From positions 620,001 to 684,000 of the forward strand of contig CAWGKE010000001.1 in assembly GCA_963823075.1 (NCBI GenBank): a DNA stretch of 64,000 bases, written 5' to 3'. Below the pieces are notes generated by a model, which worked only from the letters and a program-made list of their open reading frames with translations, did not search any database and was not told the origin of the DNA. Below, one piece after another: positions 54,355 through 64,000 of this stretch (positions within the stretch are counted from its first letter, which is position 1; every line of letters begins with the position of its first letter). The translations under genes were made by a program, and so were the position numbers. The stretch comes from UBA4732 sp963823075 (GTDB lineage: Bacteria; Planctomycetota; Planctomycetia; Gemmatales; Gemmataceae).

Positions 54355-54427
54355 CCCCCTGTGGTGTAACCGGCAGCATGCCCGCGTGGTGAGCGGGAGG
54401 ACCGGGGGACCGACCCCGGCAGGGGGA
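54355..54427 (+). tRNA. tRNA-like gene, anticodon GGT (Thr), element-encoded
   Basis: A perfect 7-bp acceptor stem CCCCCTG/CAGGGGG (54355-54361 with 54420-54426), a D-arm with loop AACCGGCA, and a perfect anticodon stem CCCGC/GCGGG with loop GTGGTGA, giving GGT at 54388-54390. The T-arm stem is GC-rich but the loop reads GACCGA in place of TTCGA, so it is degenerate or carries a sequencing error. Phage and satellite tRNAs are common. Confidence 0.55.
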
Positions 54428-54452
54428 CACCTTTCCGGAGAACACCGTCATT

Positions 54453-56731
54453 ATGGCCCGGACCCGCCGCGACAATCAACGGCCGCAAGGCCTCGCCGGG
54501 AGCATCGCTGCCGCAGCACCGCGACGACCTGCGCAAGTCCGGCTTGTCGGATGAGCAGATCGCAGCGTGCGCCTTCAGACGGTCTGACCCCGCGGAGGCC
54601 GCGAAACTTCTGGGCTGGAAAAGCCCGCCCCTCAAAAACGGCCCGTTCCTCGCCATCCCCTTCTTTGCGGCCGACGGCACAGCGATGGATTACGTTCGGC
54701 TGAAACCGGCCCGGCCTCGCCGCAAGGACGGCAAGCCCGTCAAGTACGAATCCCCGATGGGCAAGCCAAATCGCGCCTTACTTCCCACCGCGGACACGAC
54801 AGCCTCGCCGACCCGGCCGTCGAGCTGGTGATAACCGAGGGGGAGAAAAGGCGGCGAAGGCCGACCAGGAGGATTTCCCCTGCATCGGCCTGGTCGGCGT
54901 GTGGGGCTGGAACAGGCCCGGACCCGCGACAACCCCGACGCCGCGCGGGAGCTGATCCCGACCTCGCCGCCGTCGCCTGGCAGGGGCGGACGGTCTTTCT
55001 CGTGTACGATTCCGACCTCGCCGACAAGCGAGAAATCGCCTATGCGGAGTGGTATTTAGCGGAGGCGTTGAAGGCCAAGGGAGCGGTCGTGAAAGTGGTT
55101 CGCCTTCCATCCGCGGCCGGCGGCGCTAAGTGCGGCCTGGACGATTACCTTGTGGCCCAAGGCCCGGACGCGCTCCGCCGACTTCTCGCCGACGCAGGCC
55201 CGCCGCAACGGCCGCCCGGGCGGGGGCCTCGGCGGATGAGCCGCTGCCGCCGGACGAGGCCGACGACGACCCGCACCGGCTGGCGAGTATTACGCGGCCG
55301 CTGCCGCATCGCGCGAGGAGCTGGCCGGCAAGACTTCATGGAGCGAAGCCTTGATTTACTGGCGTGAGGAGTTTCTGCGTTGGAACGCCGGCGCCTACCT
55401 GCGCTGACCGACAAGGAGGTGAAGGCGGAGCTGACGACCTGCATTAAGCAAGAATTTGACCGCCAATGGCGGTTAAAGGAGGCGCCGCCGGCAAGAGAAG
55501 CAGGAGCGCCGCCAGGAGGGGAACGGCGCGGCCGACGAGGCAGAAGAGAAGCCGCAACCCCCGGTCCAAAAAGTCACCGCGCCGCTGACCCGCGACGTGA
55601 TGCAGGCGCTGGCCGGGTTGTGTCTTGTCCGATCCGCGGTAGAACCGCCGGCGTGGCTTGGGAGCGACGCGCCGACGTGGCCGCCGCACGAAATCCTTGC
55701 AGGGCGCAACGGCCTTGTGCATCTTCCATCCCTCATCGCCGGCCGGGAGAGTTTCGCCCCGCCGACGCCCCGCCTGTTGACGCGGAACGTACTCGACTAC
55801 GACCTGGACCTCGACGCCGCGGCCCCGACGGCATGGCTCGCCTTCCTTGGCCGACTCTGGCCGGAGGACGCGCAGGCCGTGGCCGCCCTTCAAGAGTGGT
55901 TCGGTTACTGCTTGCTGCCGGACACCAGCCAGCAGAAAATCCTCATGATTGTAGGCCCGCGGCGATCCGGCAAGGGGACGATCGCGCGCGTCCTTGGCCG
56001 GCTGGTCGGAATGGCCAACGTCTGCGCCCCCACGCTGGCCGGCCTGGCGACGAACTTCGGCCTGTGGCCGTTGCTGGGGAAGACAGTCGCCATCATTTCC
56101 GACGCCCGCCTGTCCGGCCGGGCCGACGTCAACGCCGTCGTCGAACGGCTGCTGTCCATCAGCGGTGAGGACGCGAAGACCATCGACCGCAAGAACCTGT
56201 CGCAGGTCACATGCAAGCTGCCGGTTCGCTTCGTCATCATGACCAACGGCTGCCGCGGCTGGACGACCCGAGCGGCGCGCTGATCGGCCGCATGATCGTC
56301 TTGCGGCAGACCCGCAGCTGGTACGGTCAGGAGGACACCGGGCTGACGGATCGGCTGTTGGGGGAGCTTCCGGGCATTCTGCTATGGGCCATCGCCGGAT
56401 GGCAGCGCTTGCGGGAGCGCGGCCGGTTTCAGCAGCCGGAATCGGCGTTGCAGCTGGTGGAAGGCCTGGAGGACCTGTCCAGCCCGATCGCGGCGTTCGT
56501 GCGGGAGCGGTGCGAAGTCGGCCCCGGATACGAGGCGCGGGTCAAGGCCTGTTCATCGTGTGGAAAGCATGGTGCGAGGAGAAGGGCCGCCGCCACGGCA
56601 CCGACGCCAGTTTCGGCCGCGACCTGCACGCCGCCCTGCCCGACCTCGACGACCGCCGGCCCCGCGACGGAGAGAACAGGGTGCGAGTGTACGTCGGCAT
56701 CAGGCTCACTGTCACGGTTCCTGATTTCTAA
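54453..56731 (+). pseudogene. DUF3854 TOPRIM / D5-type primase-helicase, frameshifted
   Basis: Reading across frames gives one long replication protein (about 750 residues). N-terminal part: LPQHRDDLRKSGLSDEQIAACAFR, FLAIPFFAADGTAMDYVRLKPARPR...GKPVKYESPMGKPNRALLP, VITEGEK and VFLVYDSDLADKREIAYAEWYLAEAL (TOPRIM/DUF3854). C-terminal part, intact at 55597-56283: WLAFLGRLWPEDAQAVAALQEWFGYCLLPDTSQQKILMIVGPRRSGKGTIARVL (Walker A), IISDARLSGR, and VIMTNGC, i.e. a D5-like SF3 helicase, ending GENRVRVYVGIRL. It would replicate the excised element. At least five shifts break it. Confidence 0.78.
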
Positions 56732-56750
56732 GGGCGGCGAGCGCGGTTTT

Positions 56751-56884
56751 GGTCCGCGATGGTCCGCGATGGTCCATGGACCAGACCACCGCCGCGCCAT
56801 ACGCGCGAAGGTGCAAGGCAACAGGGGGCGAGTATGGAGCCTACTACGAACGGGACTTGTCCGGTCCATGGACCATCGCGGACC
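56751..56884. repeat. 22-bp perfect inverted repeat with a preceding direct repeat
   Basis: GGTCCGCGAT occurs twice in tandem (56751-56770) followed by GGTCCATGGACC; the 22 bases 56761-56782 recur exactly inverted at 56863-56884, 80 bp away. Each arm contains the palindrome GGTCCATGGACC. It lies just after the primase gene. Confidence 0.75.
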
Positions 56885-57214
56885 AGCGCTGGCCGCCGCC
56901 CTGGCTTCGGCCGGCGAATCCTGTCCCGCAGCCCGCCCCCGTGCCCGCGGCGACGGCAGAGCCGGCCCGGCCCGGACCCCCGCGGCGGAAAGGGAAGCCG
57001 CGGAGGCCGCGACGCCGCCGGCGGAAGCCACCGAGGATACCGGCGCCAGACCGGCCTGCCTGCCTGTCATCGACGGACGGACGCCAAGGCCCGCTGCTGG
57101 CGCTGTTGCGACCGGCCGTGCGCGGACTGCGGACGCCCGACTGGAAGCGCGTTCATCGCGCGTTGCGTGCCGTGCGGGGAACGCTTCAACGGCAACCGGG
57201 GAGAGCCGCTGTAG
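56759..57214 (+). CDS. small Cys-rich zinc-ribbon-like protein (extent uncertain)
   Basis: Only the C-terminal ~45 residues look coding with confidence: CWRCCDRPCADCGRPTGSAFIARCVPCGERFNGN, with three CxxC pairs. The upstream part of the frame is low in recognisable sequence, and the true start may be near 57040. A small zinc protein of the element; function unknown. Confidence 0.4.
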   Translation: MVRDGPWTRPPPRHTREGARQQGASMEPTTNGTCPVHGPSRTSAGRRPGFGRRILSRSPPPCPRRRQSRPGPDPRGGKGSRGGRDAAGGSHRGYRRQTGLPACHRRTDAKARCWRCCDRPCADCGRPTGSAFIARCVPCGERFNGNRGEPL

Positions 57215-57307
57215 ACACGGACGCCCACGCCCGCGGACAAACGGCGGCCGACGCCGAGCGCCGCGGCGCCGGCGATCCGAGTCGAATAATGGAGGGGAGG
57301 AGTTGTC

Positions 57308-57444
57308 ATGGCGAAGAAAGCGAAATTCAACACGTCCTTCAACTTCGGGGCGAACGCGAAGCCGAAGAAGGGCAAGGCCAAGAAGAAGGGCGCCGCCAAG
57401 TCCAATGCCTGGCGCGCCTACGTCGTAGCGGCAAGAAGAGGTAA
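57308..57444 (+). pseudogene. small basic protein, one-base shift near the end
   Basis: A 44-residue Lys-rich protein MAKKAKFNTSFNFGANAKPK...GAAKSNAWRAYV, then SGKKR and a stop at 57444 after a one-base shift. GGAGGGGAGG precedes the ATG. Possibly a nucleic-acid-binding small protein of the element. Confidence 0.5.
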
Positions 57445-57447
57445 GCC

Positions 57448-58079
57448 GTGGCCCGATTCAGCGTCCGCCGCCTGCACTTCGGCCGGCGGCCCGACCAGGA
57501 CGACGACGGCGAAGGCCTGCCGACGCCGACGCGGATCAAGCTGGCCGCTCGGCGCGCCGCGGGGATCGCCGAGGCGAAAGCCGTACTGGCGCAGCCTGCC
57601 CGGCGCCGGGCGAGAGCCTGCACGCCGTCTGCACGGCGCGGCTGGACCTGACCGACGTGATTAACGCGCTGATCGAGCGCCTCGGCCGATGCGACCGGAT
57701 GCTTGTGGCGACCCTCGGTTACAACGAGGCCAACCTGCGCACAATGCTGGGATGGCTGGATTCCGGGGCCGTGCGGCGCCTGTCCCTCGTGGCCTCCATC
57801 TTCTTCCGATCCCACAAGGGCGATTTGTGGGCGGAGACGCTGAAAGAGTTCCGCGCCCGGAAGCAGCGGGCCGCCTGTTGCCACAGCCACGCCAAGGTTG
57901 CGACCCTGGCTTTCGCGTCGGGGGAGCGGCTGTGCATCGAGGGCAGCGCGAATCTTTGTGGCAACGGCAGCGGCCGGGAGCAGTTCGCCTTGATAAACGA
58001 TGCCGGCCTGCACCGCTGGCATTCGGATTGGATAGACGCTCTGGTAAGTCGCAATGAAGCGAAAGAAGCAGACGAGTAA
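57448..58079 (+). pseudogene. PLD-like nuclease-family protein, one frameshift
   Basis: MARFSVRRLHFGRRPDQDDDGEG opens the gene; after a shift near 57605 the frame LTDVINALIERLGRCDRMLVATLGYNEANLRTML...SHKGDLWAETLKEFRARKQRAACCHSHAKVATLAFASGERLCIEGSANLCGNGS continues to 58079. The HSHAKV...GSANL pattern matches one HxK(x)n(G)S/GSxN half-site of phospholipase-D-type nucleases. It precedes the terminase genes and overlaps the small subunit by 26 bp, suggesting a packaging-linked role. Confidence 0.6.
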
Positions 58080-58557
58080 CGGGCGGAAGCCGACCAGGAC
58101 CAGGGCGACGAAGGCGATCATCCAGGCCCGCGTCGAGGAGGTCCTGCGCATCCGGCTGGACGGCGCCGAGTTCTGGGACCTGCGCGAGTATGCGCGAGAC
58201 AAGGAGAAGGAACCCGGCTCCGCGTGGGAGCTGAAGCGGGGCGAAAGGCCGCTGAGCGACGGGCAACTGTGGCGCTACATCGCCAAGGCGAACAAGCTGG
58301 TCGCCGAAAGTTCTCGCGCATCCCGCGGCCGTTTGCTGCGGCAGCACCTGGCGATGAGAAGAAACCTGTACGCCAAGGCGGTAAGTCAGGGCGACGTTCG
58401 GGCGGCGCTGGCCGCGGCGGACTCCGAGGCCAAACTCCGCGGCCTGTTCCCGACGCCGGAGGACGCCTTGCGAAAGGAAATCGAGGGACTCCGCAAACAG
58501 CTTGCGGAGGCGGGGGGCGACGATGGCGGCGACGGCGGCCCTGCGGGCGGAAATTGA
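58054..58557 (+). CDS. terminase small-subunit-like protein
   Basis: A 167-residue protein: basic N-terminus, IIQARVEEVLRIRLDGAEFWDLREYARDK, LSDGQLWRYIAKANKLVAESSRASRGRLLRQHLAMRRNLYAKAVSQGDVRAALAAADSEAKLRGLF. The HTH-like first half and the helical repeat with LAAADSEAKLRGL are typical of small terminase-like proteins encoded immediately before large terminase. It overlaps the large-subunit gene by 35 bp. Assignment is by context and helical pattern, not by a strict motif. Confidence 0.6.
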   Translation: MKRKKQTSNGRKPTRTRATKAIIQARVEEVLRIRLDGAEFWDLREYARDKEKEPGSAWELKRGERPLSDGQLWRYIAKANKLVAESSRASRGRLLRQHLAMRRNLYAKAVSQGDVRAALAAADSEAKLRGLFPTPEDALRKEIEGLRKQLAEAGGDDGGDGGPAGGN

Positions 58558-60158
58558 ACGGCTGCGCCAGGCCGTGCTGGCCCGGCAGGCGGCCCGTCGC
58601 ACGGCGAATCGCCTGCCGCTGGCGGAGTGGGCGCCGAAGTACCTGCGGGCGAAGACCGGCGACGGCCTCGCGCCCTGCGGCCGGAATCCGAGTTGCACCG
58701 CTGGCTATGCGGCGAGCTGGATCAGCTGCACGCCAGGCGCGGCGTCCGCCTGTGCGTCCTTGCGCCGCGCGGGAGCGCCAAGACGACCTGGGCGACGCTG
58801 GCCCACCCGCTCCGCGCGGCCCTGCACGGCGACCAGCGCTTCATCGTCCTGACCAGCGACACCGGCGACCAGGCCCACGGCTACCTCGGGGACCTGCGCG
58901 AGCAGCTTGAAGGGAACGAGGCGCTCCTGCGCGACTATCCGACGGCGGCCGGCCGCGGCCCCCTTTGGCGGGGCGACGCCATCCGCCTGCGCAACGGCGT
59001 GGAAGTCGCCGCGTTCGGCACCGGCGGAAAAATCCGCGGCCGCAAGGCGCACGGCCGCTACCGGCCCGACCTAATCATCGTGGACGACCCGCAGAACAAG
59101 GACCACGTTATCAGCCCGCTGATGCGCCAGCGCTCTTGGGACTGGCTCACGCGCGACCTGTTGAACGCCGGCGACCCGGACACAAACGTCGTCGTCTTGG
59201 GCACGGCGTTGCACCGCGAGTGCATCGTCTGTCGCCTGCAACAGACGCCCGGCTGGCGCACGCGCGTGTTCAAGAGCATCGTCGATTGGCCGCAGCGGAT
59301 GGACCTCTGGGGCGAGTGGGAAAACATCCTGTTTGACTACGACGACCCGAACCGCGAGGCCCAGGCCCGCACCTTCTACGAACGCAACCGCGCCGCAATG
59401 GAGGCGTAGCCGTGCCCGCCCGCGTCCTTTGGCCCGAACGGGAATCGCTCTATGACTTGATGCTGCTGCGCGCCTCCATAGGCCACGCCGCCTTTGAAAG
59501 CGAGAAGCAGAACAACCCGGTCAACCCCGAGGCGTGCGAGTGGCCGGCGGAGTATTTCGAGCGGGCGGATTTCTGGTTTCAGGAATGGCCGGAGCAGCTG
59601 ACCGTGAAAGCGCTGGCCCTGGACCCCTCCAAGGGGGCGACGGACAAGCCGGGCGACTATGCGGCGTATGTACGCTACGGCCGCGACCACGCCGGGCGGG
59701 AGTACGTCGAAGCGGACCTGCGCCGGGCGGACGCCGACGCGCTGATCGCCGCGGGCTTGGAACACGTTCGCGCCTTCAACCCCGACGGCTTTGCCATCGA
59801 GGCGAACGTCTTCCAATCGCTCCTGGCGCCTCTGTTCAAGCTGGCCGTCGCCGCTGACTTTGACGCTGCGAAGCGCATCCGCGGCAACCAGGCCGCTCCG
59901 CTGGAGCTGCGCCTTTACCTGTTGGACAACTCGGTCAACAAGGCCGTTCGCATCCGCCGGTGGACGGACCCCCTGGCGCAGCGGCGCGTACGCTTCAAGG
60001 CCCGGTCGCCGGGGACGGCGCTCTTGGTGCAGCAACTTCGGGACTTCCCGAACGGCGAACACGACGACGGGCCGGACGCCGGCGAACTGGCCCGCCGGCT
60101 GGCCGTCGAGTTGTTCAACGGCCGCCAGCGGCCGAGGCAACGCGGGTGGAGAGCGTGA
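58523..60158 (+). pseudogene. terminase large subunit, two frame breaks
   Basis: Reading across frames yields a full large terminase (about 540 residues): LRAEIERLRQAVLARQAARR, then after a shift near 58690 LHRWLCGELDQLHARRGVRLCVLAPRGSAKTTWATL (Walker A), FIVLTSDTGDQAHGYLGDLRE, IRGRKAHGRYRPDLIIVDDPQNKDH (Walker B) and VVVLGTALHREC. A stop at 59407 and a change of phase precede the nuclease half: ALALDPSKGATDKPGDYAAYV (first Asp), FAIEANVFQSLL, NGEHDDGPDAGELA (last Asp). It would cut and package DNA. No portal gene follows. Confidence 0.83.
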
Positions 60159-60191
60159 GCGGCCGCCCGGCGCTCTGCCGGCGGACTGCGC

Positions 60192-60386
60192 TCACGCGCG
60201 GGCGGCGCAGGGGGCTAAGGCCGCCACGCGCTTCAGACGGCCCGCCAGGACACGCCAGACGGTATAGCCGACCCGGTAGGCGTCGGCGGCCGCGCGGGCG
60301 AAATCCAGGGCGTCTTGTGCGTCGCGGAAGACCTTCGGAGGGGCGTAGCAGCGGAAGGCCGGGGCGGCGCGATACGTCGGTTGCAT
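60192..60386 (-). CDS. small hypothetical protein
   Basis: A 64-residue protein (YRAAPAFRCYAPPKVFRDAQDALDFARAAADAYRVGYTVWRV). GGAGGG precedes the ATG. It is a short alpha-beta fold with no recognised family; it lies opposite in strand to the terminase. Confidence 0.5.
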   Translation of the reverse strand: MQPTYRAAPAFRCYAPPKVFRDAQDALDFARAAADAYRVGYTVWRVLAGRLKRVAALAPCAARA

Positions 60387-60440
60387 GGTCGCACCCTCCA
60401 AAGGGAGGCGGGCGGGCGCCGCCCGCCTCCGCGCCGCGGG

Positions 60441-60755
60441 TTAGATGCGACCGGCGTTATGGAGGGCGGCGAGGCCCTCGACATGCTTGCAATGGCCGTG
60501 GGCGCCGTGCCCCTCGCAGTCGCACAGGCTTTCCTTGCCGTTGAGGTTGACGTGGTACGTCTCGTTTTGACCGAGAATCTTGGTCAGTTTGAAGCCCATG
60601 CCGAAGTCGGCGGGGACGCCCTCGACGAGGTAGTCCGTCGCGCTCTTGCCGACGGTGATGCGGACGATGCCGGGCATGAGCCGAGACGGCGCCAAAATGA
60701 GGCGGATCGACCGGGCGGGCTTGACGCGGGGGCGGGGACGGGACACAGTAGCCAT
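60441..60755 (-). CDS. small SWIM-like zinc-finger protein
   Basis: A 104-residue protein. Beta-rich middle (IVRITVGKSATDYLVEGVPADFGMGFKLTKI) and a C-terminal CxCx(n)CxH motif LCDCEGHGAHGHCKHVEGLAAL. AGGAGAGG precedes the ATG. First gene of the leftward unit facing the XRE repressor; likely an element-specific small DNA- or protein-binding factor. Confidence 0.65.
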   Translation of the reverse strand: MATVSRPRPRVKPARSIRLILAPSRLMPGIVRITVGKSATDYLVEGVPADFGMGFKLTKILGQNETYHVNLNGKESLCDCEGHGAHGHCKHVEGLAALHNAGRI

Positions 60756-60851
60756 GCGACCTCTCCTAGCCAGGGGTTGCCAGGGCCGGGGGTGTTACCA
60801 GCACCGCCCGGCCCAACTTGTCGCCAGTGACCTTCACTGACGGCAATGATA

Positions 60852-60952
60852 TACTAGCAAAGTTCGGCTAGTACATCAAGGCTATTTTCAGAATAATTCG
60901 TATGCCGTTCCTCTCGAAAAACCGGGCTTGATTTGCTAGGAAAACTTTGCTA
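60852..60952. promoter_or_regulatory. candidate operators in the divergent XRE intergenic region
   Basis: TACTAGC, 8 bases, GCTAGTA (60852-60873) is a perfect inverted repeat containing GCAAAGTT; 60 bases on, TTTGCTAGG and ACTTTGCTAC (60932-60952) repeat the same words. The region is AT-rich compared with its surroundings and separates the leftward SWIM-like gene from the XRE gene, as expected for a repressor-controlled switch. Confidence 0.55.
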
Positions 60953-60980
60953 CAAGGTAATGACGAGAGGGGGGTGAAAG

Positions 60981-61244
60981 GTGATTGCCGCGATGCCGTT
61001 CAAGAACCGCCTCAAGGCGCTGCGCGAAGCCGCCGGCCTGACGCAAGAGGGGCTGGCCCGCGCGGCCGGCCTGAGTACGTCGGCCGTGGCGAAGCTGGAG
61101 CGCCTGCCGATGGGGCCGACCTGGGACACCGCCGTCAAGCTGGCCGACGCCCTCGGCGTCCGCCTGGACGACTTCCGAGACAAGGCGGACGGCCCGGCCG
61201 AAGGCATGGCCCCCAAAAAACCGCGTGGGCGCAAGCCGCACTGA
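60981..61244 (+). CDS. XRE-family HTH regulator
   Basis: An 87-residue protein: FKNRLKALREAAGLTQEGLARAAGLSTSAVAKLERLPMGPTWDTAVKLADALGVRLDDF is a single Cro/CI-type HTH, followed by a short basic tail. Start GTG 60981 with a GAGGGGGG site, or ATG 60993. It immediately precedes the integrase gene (22 bases) and probably represses lytic or excision functions through the operators upstream. Confidence 0.88.
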   Translation: MIAAMPFKNRLKALREAAGLTQEGLARAAGLSTSAVAKLERLPMGPTWDTAVKLADALGVRLDDFRDKADGPAEGMAPKKPRGRKPH

Positions 61245-61266
61245 CGCACAGCAAAGGAAACGAACC

Positions 61267-63044
<1,778 letters not shown>

Positions 63045-63072
63045 ACACGGGAAGGGCTCCCTTCCCACCGAA

Positions 63073-63100
63073 ATTATAAACGCGCCCGGCGCGAGTTCAA
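63073..63100 (-). promoter_or_regulatory. promoter of tRNA-Gly
   Basis: On the minus strand TTGAAC (63100-63095), 16-base spacer, TATAAT (63078-63073), about 29 bases before the tRNA 5' end. Confidence 0.7.
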
Positions 63101-63179
63101 GAGGAGGCGACGAGGTTTTGCCGCCGAGTGCTGGAGGAGGGACTCGAACCCTCACGGGGCTTGCGCCCCTTCGGATTTT

Positions 63180-63491
63180 CGTACCACTTCGGCTTTCGCC
63201 GCCCGTGACGGTTCGTGGTCTGGACTTTCCCTTGGCCGTGGCGCAAGCGCGGTAGGCCTCAGCCGCCAAGTCTCTACACCTTCCCCGTCCAGTTCAGACG
63301 GGGCTTGGCTCGGGATTGCCGCCACCGAAGAAAATGAGCAACGAGGAATGCTGAACGATGAATCAAGATACGAAGACCTGTTCGGCTCTTCATTCATCAT
63401 TCTTCATTCCGCGTTCTCTTTGTGCTGCGGTTCCCCCGACTTCGACTGAATTCACGCGGGGGGTTTCCCGCCCCGGTGCTCAAATTCGCTC
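63180..63491 (-). ncRNA. group I self-splicing intron in tRNA-Leu(UAA)
   Basis: 312 nt, inserted after the U of the anticodon, at the same place as the cyanobacterial and plastid tRNA-Leu intron. The preceding exon base is U and the intron ends in G. P1 can form between exon CUU and intron GAG, with the U-G splice-site wobble. Core blocks typical of this intron class are visible: GGCAATCCCGAGCC, AAGGTGTAGAGACT, GGCCTACC and AAGGGAAAGTCCAGACC. No homing endonuclease is encoded. Confidence 0.88.
63336..63418. repeat. palindromic repeat inserted in the intron
   Basis: GAGCAACGAGGAATGCTGAA...GATGAAT at the left is inverted at the right (ATTCATCATTCTTCATTCC...GTTCTC) with a few mismatches. It extends a peripheral stem-loop of the group I intron. 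Confidence 0.65.
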
Positions 63492-63536
63492 AAGTCCGAT
63501 GCGTCTGCCGATTTCGCCACTCCAGCGTCGCGGTGT

Positions 63537-63565
63537 ACTCTAGCGGACGCGCCGGCCGCGGACAA
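63537..63565 (-). promoter_or_regulatory. promoter of tRNA-Leu
   Basis: Minus strand TTGTCC (63565-63560), 17-base spacer, TAGAGT (63542-63537), 11 bases before the tRNA 5' end. Confidence 0.55.
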
Positions 63566-63857
63566 TGGTGCGAGCGGCGCTGATCGCCGCCATGCGTTCG
63601 CGCCACGGCGGAAATTTGACAATAGCCGCATAAGTCCGAGCGCCTTTTCGTCGCGCCGACCGGCGGACGGCGGCGCCGCTTGCTTCGGCGCGGCAGTAGA
63701 ATAAGGTTGTCAGAAACGCCGGGCCGCGCCCGACGCCGTCCACGGACAACGCGCGGGGCTTTGCCCGATTGCGGTCGCATTCCAACCGTGCCTCGGCTCT
63801 TCTCCCCGTCGCGTCGCCGACCGGGAACCCCCGACCCAGCCGGGTGAATGCTCTCTT
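63566..63857. other. intergenic region, no gene seen
   Basis: A TTGACA word is at 63615-63620 without a good -10 partner. Nothing else supported. Confidence 0.4.
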
Positions 63858-64000
63858 ATGCCCCATCACAATCCCACCATTCTGTTCGTGGAAGACGACG
63901 ACGCCAATCGCCGTCTGCTCAGCTGGATCTTCCGCAACGAGGGCTTTGAAGTCCTGGAGGCGGCCAGCGGGGCCGAGGCGCTGCGGCTGGCCGCCGCCAA
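63858..64000 (+). CDS. response regulator receiver protein, 3'-truncated by the window
   Basis: 47 residues visible: TILFVEDDDANRRLLSWIFRNEGFEVLEAASGAEALRLAAA, the start of a CheY-like receiver domain with the acidic pocket EDDD; the phosphorylated Asp lies beyond the window edge. Effector domain unknown. Confidence 0.85.
   Translation, partial: MPHHNPTILFVEDDDANRRLLSWIFRNEGFEVLEAASGAEALRLAAA

Larger units (their letters stand above)
63129..63526 (-). tRNA. tRNA-Leu(UAA) interrupted by a group I intron
   Basis: 5' exon 63526-63492 (GCTGGAGTGGCGAAATCGGC..., ending GGACTT) and 3' exon 63179-63129 (AAAATCCG..., variable arm GGGGCGCAAGCCCC, T-arm GGGTTCGAGTCCC, ending CTCCAGC plus A). Spliced length 86 nt, with anticodon stem TCGGA/TCCGA and loop CTTAAAA, so anticodon UAA. 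The 7-bp acceptor GCTGGAG/CTCCAGC is perfect. Confidence 0.9.

Overview
The window is high-GC bacterial DNA that looks like a planctomycete, probably Gemmataceae-like. The evidence is a ThuA / beta-propeller / PVC-type cytochrome giant protein, a DUF1559 pseudopilin, an Uma2 family protein, a MutS2-HolB-Tmk-LipA neighbourhood, and many dispersed palindromic repeats between and even inside genes. The assignment rests on gene content and style; no rRNA is present to confirm it.

Layout. 1-6.3 kb: a broken NikK-like gene, a CbiM/NikM-NikL fusion for nickel/cobalt uptake, MutS2, an exonuclease and a membrane protein. 6.3-20 kb: Uma2, glycine oxidase ThiO, two tandem membrane-linked GTPases followed by a CHAD protein, a small secreted protein, the ThuA-propeller-cytochrome protein and a divergent ROK regulator. 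20-27 kb: a REP-associated transposase bounded by its own inverted ends, a TMEM175-like channel, the lipA-tmk-holB operon, three small c-type cytochromes and a two-subunit thiamine-diphosphate enzyme. 27-31.4 kb: a subtilase lying between a partial copy and the main copy of rtcB, with archease upstream (RNA ligation). 31.4-41.1 kb: a ModE-ModA fusion with a ModE-like palindrome, a DUF1559 protein, a WD40 protein, a polytopic membrane protein, an acetyltransferase and a SNF2/SWIM pair. 41.4-46.4 kb: a nuclease-like gene cut by an IS3 element that carries an ISAzo13-type IS, two identical 121-bp MITE-like units and an IS66-type IS.

46.7-63.0 kb: an integrative element of about 16.2 kb in tRNA-Gly(GCC), bounded by a 58-bp perfect direct repeat. 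It encodes a tyrosine integrase, an XRE regulator, an AlpA-like protein, a DUF3854/D5-type primase-helicase, small and large terminase, a PLD-like protein, HMCES/YedK, an Eco57I-type modification enzyme and a tRNA-like gene. No portal, capsid or tail gene is visible, so it resembles a phage satellite or a reduced prophage. The integrase reading frame runs through the attachment site into the tRNA, so its C-terminus should change on excision. Just beyond lie the intact tRNA-Gly and a tRNA-Leu(UAA) gene split by a 312-nt group I intron. The window ends in a response regulator.

Many genes (nikK-like, rtcB, the WD40 and DUF1559 genes, and most of the integrative element) are broken by single-base shifts while keeping conserved protein sequence in neighbouring frames. 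Part of this may be sequencing or assembly error, so 'pseudogene' here means 'interrupted as given'.
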